Positions 63,070 through 64,000 of a stretch of DNA of 64,000 nt are shown here, piece by piece. Source of the DNA: Callipepla californica brunnescens (taxonomy: Eukaryota > Chordata > Aves > Galliformes > Odontophoridae); contig JALIRH010000062.1 of assembly GCA_023055505.1 (NCBI GenBank), forward strand, positions 1,615,115-1,679,114, in the 5' to 3' direction. A model generated the notes under the pieces. That model did no database searches. It was not told the DNA's origin and saw only the letters and a list, made by a program, of their open reading frames with translations. Every line of letters begins with the position of its first letter. Positions within the stretch are counted from its first letter, which is position 1. The translations under genes were made by a program, and so were the position numbers.

Positions 63070-63430
63070 ATACATGAACCTCCACTTCATGTCATTCTCT
63101 TTGTGAGAGAAGAAATCAATATCTGCCCCTCTGTTCCCCTCATGAGGAAGCTGGAGGCAACTATTCAGGTCTCTATAGAATGAATAATGTGGCTTCTTCT
63201 GCTTGTCGTCTATCTTACCCTCCAGATTCCTCACAATCTTCTTAGCTGTCCTTTGGATGATCTCTAAAAGTATTATGGCTTTCTTATACCATGCTGCCCA
63301 AAACTGCACAAAGTAGATGAGGTGAAAGAGCATAAACAGAGAGCAGAACAGGACAATCACTTCACTGGACCAGCTAGCAATGTTATCACCAACCACATGA
63401 TGTTTAGCAAGAGCAAATGCTGTATCCTTC
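63070..63430 (-). mobile_element. CR1 LINE fragment, diverged
   Basis: The minus strand reads 'tttgtgcagttttgggcagcatggtataagaaagccataatacttttagagatcatccaaaggacagctaagaagattgtg', the CR1 ORF2 C-terminal block (VQFWAAWYKKAIILLEIIQR, TAKKIV). It then has 'cagcttcctcatgaggggaacagaggggcagatattgatttcttctct', typical of a CR1 subfamily 3' part. Upstream (plus 63340-63420) is the antisense of the 'ggacaatcacttc...ctagcaatgttatcacca' segment. A 124-codon minus-strand frame spans most of it, but residues in the second half do not follow the CR1 frame, so a shift has occurred. Confidence 0.75.
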
Positions 63431-63534
63431 AACTCAAGTGGGACAACCCTAGATATACTACAAACTAAGGGAAAATGGAGATGGACTACATCAGAAGGGA
63501 TGTGAGGATTCTGACTGATGGCAAGTTGAAGAAT

Positions 63535-64000
63535 ACAAGGGCCACTCTGAAAATAATTCCCCCTGTTTCGTAAGGTTGGTTAGCAAAGATGTTTCACTTA
63601 ATTCCTCCATGCAGAAAAAAATTTCACCTGCTGACCCTCCTTGACACTTGCTGAATGTTTATGGTGACCAAACAGTGCACAGTGAAGCATCCACAAATGG
63701 GTGGAGCATTTCAGCAGCAGCAACAGTGGTTTACCTCTTATGTGAAAGATAATCCATGCTCTTGACAGCCATGCACACCTGTCACATCATGAAATGAAAA
63801 GTGTCTCAATCAGGTTATCCATGCAAATGTGCAAATTTCAACCAGGGAACTATGTAGGGGGGTACTGGCTTCAATGGTGGCAATGCTGGAACACGGCAAA
63901 GTTTGTGTCAGATGGGTCCCAAAATGCTCATACAGGAACATAAAGAACAATTTACAAAAGTTTTTCAGGATCTACTGAAGTAATATGAAGCTGAAGACAA
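63535..64000 (+). mobile_element. Mariner element, longer copy, cut by the window end
   Basis: The left terminal repeat is 'gggccactctgaaaataattccccctgtttcg'. Then 'ctgaatgtttatggtgaccaaacagtgcacagtg' and 'tttcagcagcagcaacagtggtttacc' match the N-terminal part of the 59.9 kb copy. Unlike that copy it continues into the transposase middle: 'atgctggaacacggcaaagtttgtgtcagatgggtccca' (Leu-Glu-His-Gly-Lys-Val-Cys-Val-Arg-Trp-Val-Pro, the WVP motif before the catalytic domain), then 'atgctcatacaggaacataaagaacaa' and 'caggatctactgaagtaatatgaagctgaagac'. One base is lost after the Pro codon, and a TAA replaces the CAA expected in QYEAE, so it is inactive. The catalytic residues lie beyond the window edge. 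Confidence 0.8.

Noticed and set aside
1..64000. CRISPR arrays, bacterial operons, phage genes, rRNA or tRNA
   Set aside because: No regularly spaced direct repeats, no dense open frames, no conserved RNA gene segments; all repeats fit vertebrate transposons and microsatellites.

Overview
The window looks like AT-rich bird nuclear DNA. The evidence is its repeat content: at least thirteen CR1 LINE fragments, several ending in the ATTCTATG/ATTCTGTG-type tail typical of avian CR1, several endogenous-retrovirus LTRs, and two copies of a mariner element of a kind known from bird genomes. There is no operon structure, no bacterial-type gene density, no CpG island and no recognisable rRNA, tRNA or CRISPR array. 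The species cannot be fixed from sequence alone.

Layout. 1-6.0 kb is largely single-copy. It contains the only host coding feature I can support: a minus-strand exon at 5817-5984 with good splice sites that encodes a start codon and a signal peptide. If that exon is real, the rest of the window to the right is probably 5' intron or upstream sequence of the same unidentified gene. 6.8-7.6 kb is a plus-strand CR1 3' part. 13.5-15.95 kb is a cluster of three LTRs in one orientation, each with a plausible 5-bp target duplication. 16.47-16.70 kb is a TA-rich satellite-like block. 17.9-18.6 kb is a minus-strand CR1. 18.6-27.3 kb is single-copy DNA with microsatellites. 28.7-31.2 kb is the longest CR1, with decayed ORF2 including reverse transcriptase. 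34.5-36.4 kb is a nested stack: a minus-strand CR1 hit by a 313-bp solo LTR (exact 6-bp target duplication) and by a second, 530-bp LTR. A plus-strand CR1 reverse-transcriptase fragment abuts it. 39.3-41.4 kb has two minus-strand CR1s, the first with an uninterrupted 143-codon piece of ORF2. 49.9-50.7 and 53.0-53.9 kb are further CR1s. 54.4-54.9 kb is another LTR carrying a 25-base G run. 57.7-58.5 kb is a minus-strand LTR joined to a CR1 on one side only. 59.9-60.3 kb is an internally deleted mariner and 63.5-64.0 kb is a longer mariner running off the window.

Nothing here works as a pathway. The content is a gene-poor intron or intergenic region shaped by successive retroelement and DNA-transposon insertions, with the target duplications and nesting giving a relative order of events. 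I found no convincing undescribed system. The items most worth following up are the signal-peptide exon, the nested LTR/CR1 stack, the rearranged LTR at 57.7 kb and the mariner pair.
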